Origin: Bacillus pinisoli
Lineage (GTDB): Bacteria > Bacillota > Bacilli > Bacillales > SA4
DNA length: 64,000 bases
Reading direction: 5' to 3'
NCBI RefSeq assembly: GCF_023036475.1
Contig: NZ_JAJQKI010000010.1
Coordinates: 62,001-126,000 of the forward strand
The notes beneath the pieces were generated by a model. That model did no database searches. It saw only the letters and a list, made by a program, of their open reading frames with translations, and was not told the DNA's origin. Positions 61,044 through 64,000 of this stretch are shown here, piece by piece (positions within the stretch are counted from its first letter, which is position 1; each line of letters starts with the position of its first letter). The position numbers were made by a program, and so were the translations under genes.

Positions 61044-61335
61044 TTGCAGTATTGAGTGTAGCCGATGGATGCGAGACTCCTGCGAGAAATCCGGCGAGGT
61101 AAGGAAGAGCCCACAGGCATGAAGAACCGAGGAGTGGGATATTTCACGATAGTGAAAATATCCTCCATCTTTCCCCCGCGGAAAGAGAACGTCCGAGGGG
61201 GAAGATCAACCACCAAGTTTAGCAGAGCCAAAGAAAAAGCTATATTCTAAACGATAATACGGCTTTTTATCTTTAAAAGTGAGCTTAACTTCAGAGTAGA
61301 AAGGTTAGGAAGCAACAAAGTTTTAGAAAAGAGTC
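61044..61335. repeat. Composite repeat G: GC-rich hairpin core plus element end
   Basis: The core (about 61044-61232) carries GCGAGACTCCTGCGAG, GCCCACAGGC, CCGAGGAGTGGGATATTTCA, a GTGAAAATATCC pairing arm and CCCGCGGAAAGAGAACG, all shared with 42643-42871. The right end, reading GCAACAAAGTTTTAGAAAAG to 61335, is the left element end in inverse orientation. The open frames 61019-61231 and 61065-61250 are repeat by-products. Confidence 0.72.
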
Positions 61336-62923
<1,588 letters not shown>

Positions 62924-62926
62924 GCC

Positions 62927-63904
62927 ATGGCGCAAATGACAATGATTCAAGCAATCACGGATGCGTTACGTACGGAGTTAAAGAACGATCCTAACGTATT
63001 AGTATTCGGTGAGGACGTTGGAGTTAACGGAGGCGTATTCCGTGCGACAGAAGGGCTTCAAGCAGAATTTGGTGAGGAGCGTGTATTTGATACACCACTT
63101 GCTGAGTCTGGAATCGGAGGTCTTGCTATTGGACTAGCGTTACAGGGCTATCGCCCAGTGCCAGAAATCCAATTCTTTGGTTTCGTATATGAAGTTATGG
63201 ACTCTATTTCGGGTCAAATGGCTCGTATGCGCTATCGTTCTGGTGGCCGTTATACTTCACCTGTCACAATTCGTTCTCCTTTTGGAGGCGGTGTACATAC
63301 ACCAGAACTACATGCGGATAGCTTAGAAGGACTTATGGTTCAACAACCTGGTTTGAAAGTAGTTATTCCATCAACGCCGTATGATGCAAAAGGATTATTA
63401 ATCTCTGCAATTAGGGATAATGACCCTGTTATCTTCTTGGAGCATATGAAGCTATATCGCTCTTTCCGTGGTGAAGTGCCTGAGGGTGAATACACAATTG
63501 AAATTGGTAAAGCAGATGTAAAACGTGAAGGAACTGACTTATCAATTATTACTTACGGTGCAATGGTTCACGAATCATTAAAGGCTGCTGAAGAATTAGA
63601 AAAAGAAGGTCATTCAGTAGAAGTCATCGACCTAAGAACTGTTCAACCTCTTGATATTGACACTATTATTGCATCAGTTGAAAAGACTGGAAGAGCAATC
63701 GTAGTACAAGAAGCACAAAAGCAAGCTGGTATAGCTGCAAACGTTGTTGCTGAAATTAATGACCGTGCAATCCTAAGTCTTGAAGCCCCTGTACTACGTG
63801 TGGCTGCTCCTGACACAGTATTCGCTTTCTCTGCTGCTGAAAGTGTATGGTTACCTAACTATAAAGATGTAATTGAAACTGCTAAGAAAGTACTAAATTT
63901 CTAA
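62927..63904 (+). CDS. pdhB: Pyruvate dehydrogenase E1 component, beta subunit
   Basis: A 325-residue E1 beta subunit: '[64 protein letters not shown]', '[36 protein letters not shown]' and '[12 protein letters not shown]' are typical. AAGGAGTCGAGA precedes the ATG. The length equals the B. subtilis subunit. Next is pdhC. Confidence 0.97.
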   Translation: MAQMTMIQAITDALRTELKNDPNVLVFGEDVGVNGGVFRATEGLQAEFGEERVFDTPLAESGIGGLAIGLALQGYRPVPEIQFFGFVYEVMDSISGQMARMRYRSGGRYTSPVTIRSPFGGGVHTPELHADSLEGLMVQQPGLKVVIPSTPYDAKGLLISAIRDNDPVIFLEHMKLYRSFRGEVPEGEYTIEIGKADVKREGTDLSIITYGAMVHESLKAAEELEKEGHSVEVIDLRTVQPLDIDTIIASVEKTGRAIVVQEAQKQAGIAANVVAEINDRAILSLEAPVLRVAAPDTVFAFSAAESVWLPNYKDVIETAKKVLNF

Positions 63905-63996
63905 GGGAATTTAAAATAAGTAATTGAGAAGTCAACTTTTGCTTGATTTCTCTTTACTATTTCAAGTTCTCTCATTCGAAAAAGGAGGTTTATTCC

Positions 63997-64000
63997 GTGT
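63997..64000 (+). CDS. pdhC: Start of pdhC (dihydrolipoyl acetyltransferase E2), cut by window edge
   Basis: AAAGGAGG at 63981-63988 is followed 8 nt later by GTG at 63997, the last full codon in the window, in the position of pdhC after pdhB. Only the start codon is visible, so the identity rests on operon order. Confidence 0.5.

Noticed and set aside
61019..61250. Two open frames in the second repeat copy after ykyA
   Set aside because: Same reason as the first core copy: the repeat is open on both strands and lacks gene signals.

Overview
The window comes from a low-GC, endospore-forming, motile member of the Bacillaceae (Bacillus in the broad sense). The evidence is a spore SASP gene, a KinB-like sporulation kinase, cheV, AGGAGG-type ribosome-binding sites with frequent TTG/GTG starts, a glycine T-box, and a backbone that follows the Bacillus subtilis patA-cheV-ykyB-ykuE-fadH-ykuI-ykuJ-ykuK-ykuL-ccpC-dapH-ykuR-ykuS-ykuT ... 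yknUV ... ktrC-rnjA-rpoY-def-ykyA-pdhAB order. Species cannot be fixed from the sequence alone. Gene symbols rest on recognition of protein sequence plus this synteny.

Layout. 1-8.5 kb: an acyl-CoA catabolic operon (hotdog thioesterase end, APH-like phosphotransferase, ComB-like phosphatase, acyl-CoA dehydrogenase, SDR, enoyl-CoA hydratase, quinone oxidoreductase). It is followed by a separately transcribed acyl-CoA ligase behind five 21-bp repeats and a CcpA cre site. 8.5-21.6 kb: patA and T-box-controlled glycyl-tRNA synthetase on the minus strand, a SASP, a RodA-like SEDS protein, kynurenine genes (kynU, kynB), two IDEAL-domain proteins, OsmC, a Nudix protein, a six-repeat PLL-like lectin propeller, a tRNA-like gene with an over-long anticodon arm, a KinB-like kinase and a lipoprotein. 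22-30.4 kb: cheV, then a tight five-gene set that joins an Hpt-REC-GGDEF-REC protein, a membrane HEAT-repeat protein, a processive GT2 glycosyltransferase, a CheY-like regulator and a large hybrid kinase. This looks like a phosphorelay and c-di-GMP controlled polysaccharide synthase. 30.5-41 kb: ykyB, a Fluc/CrcB pair, a GGDEF-EAL protein, ykuE, a two-gene RsbT-like/histidine-kinase-STAS module, fadH and ykuI. 41-50.8 kb: ykuJ, a zinc ribbon, ykuK, darB (ykuL), an MFS exporter, a TSUP exporter, ccpC, dapH, ykuR, ykuS and ykuT. 51-64 kb: yknU/yknV, a three-PG-binding-domain amidase, ktrC, rnjA-rpoY, def, ykyA, pdhA, pdhB and the first codon of pdhC.

Functional threads. Fatty-acid and acyl-CoA degradation is spread over the first operon, the ligase and fadH, and the last two carry cre-like sites (carbon catabolite control). 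The acetylase branch of diaminopimelate/lysine synthesis is split: patA lies about 40 kb from dapH-ykuR. c-di-GMP and c-di-AMP signalling recur (two GGDEF proteins, a degenerate EAL YkuI, DarB, KtrC). Peptidoglycan and envelope functions recur as well (RodA-like, amidase, PatA/DapH, YkuE).

Mobile and repeat DNA. A non-coding element family with GGCTCTTTTC ends is present in two full copies of about 190 bp, each flanked by an 8-bp duplication (one perfect, one 7/8), plus several degenerate or solo pieces. Two copies are associated with the GC-rich hairpin repeat that often yields false small ORFs in Bacillaceae.
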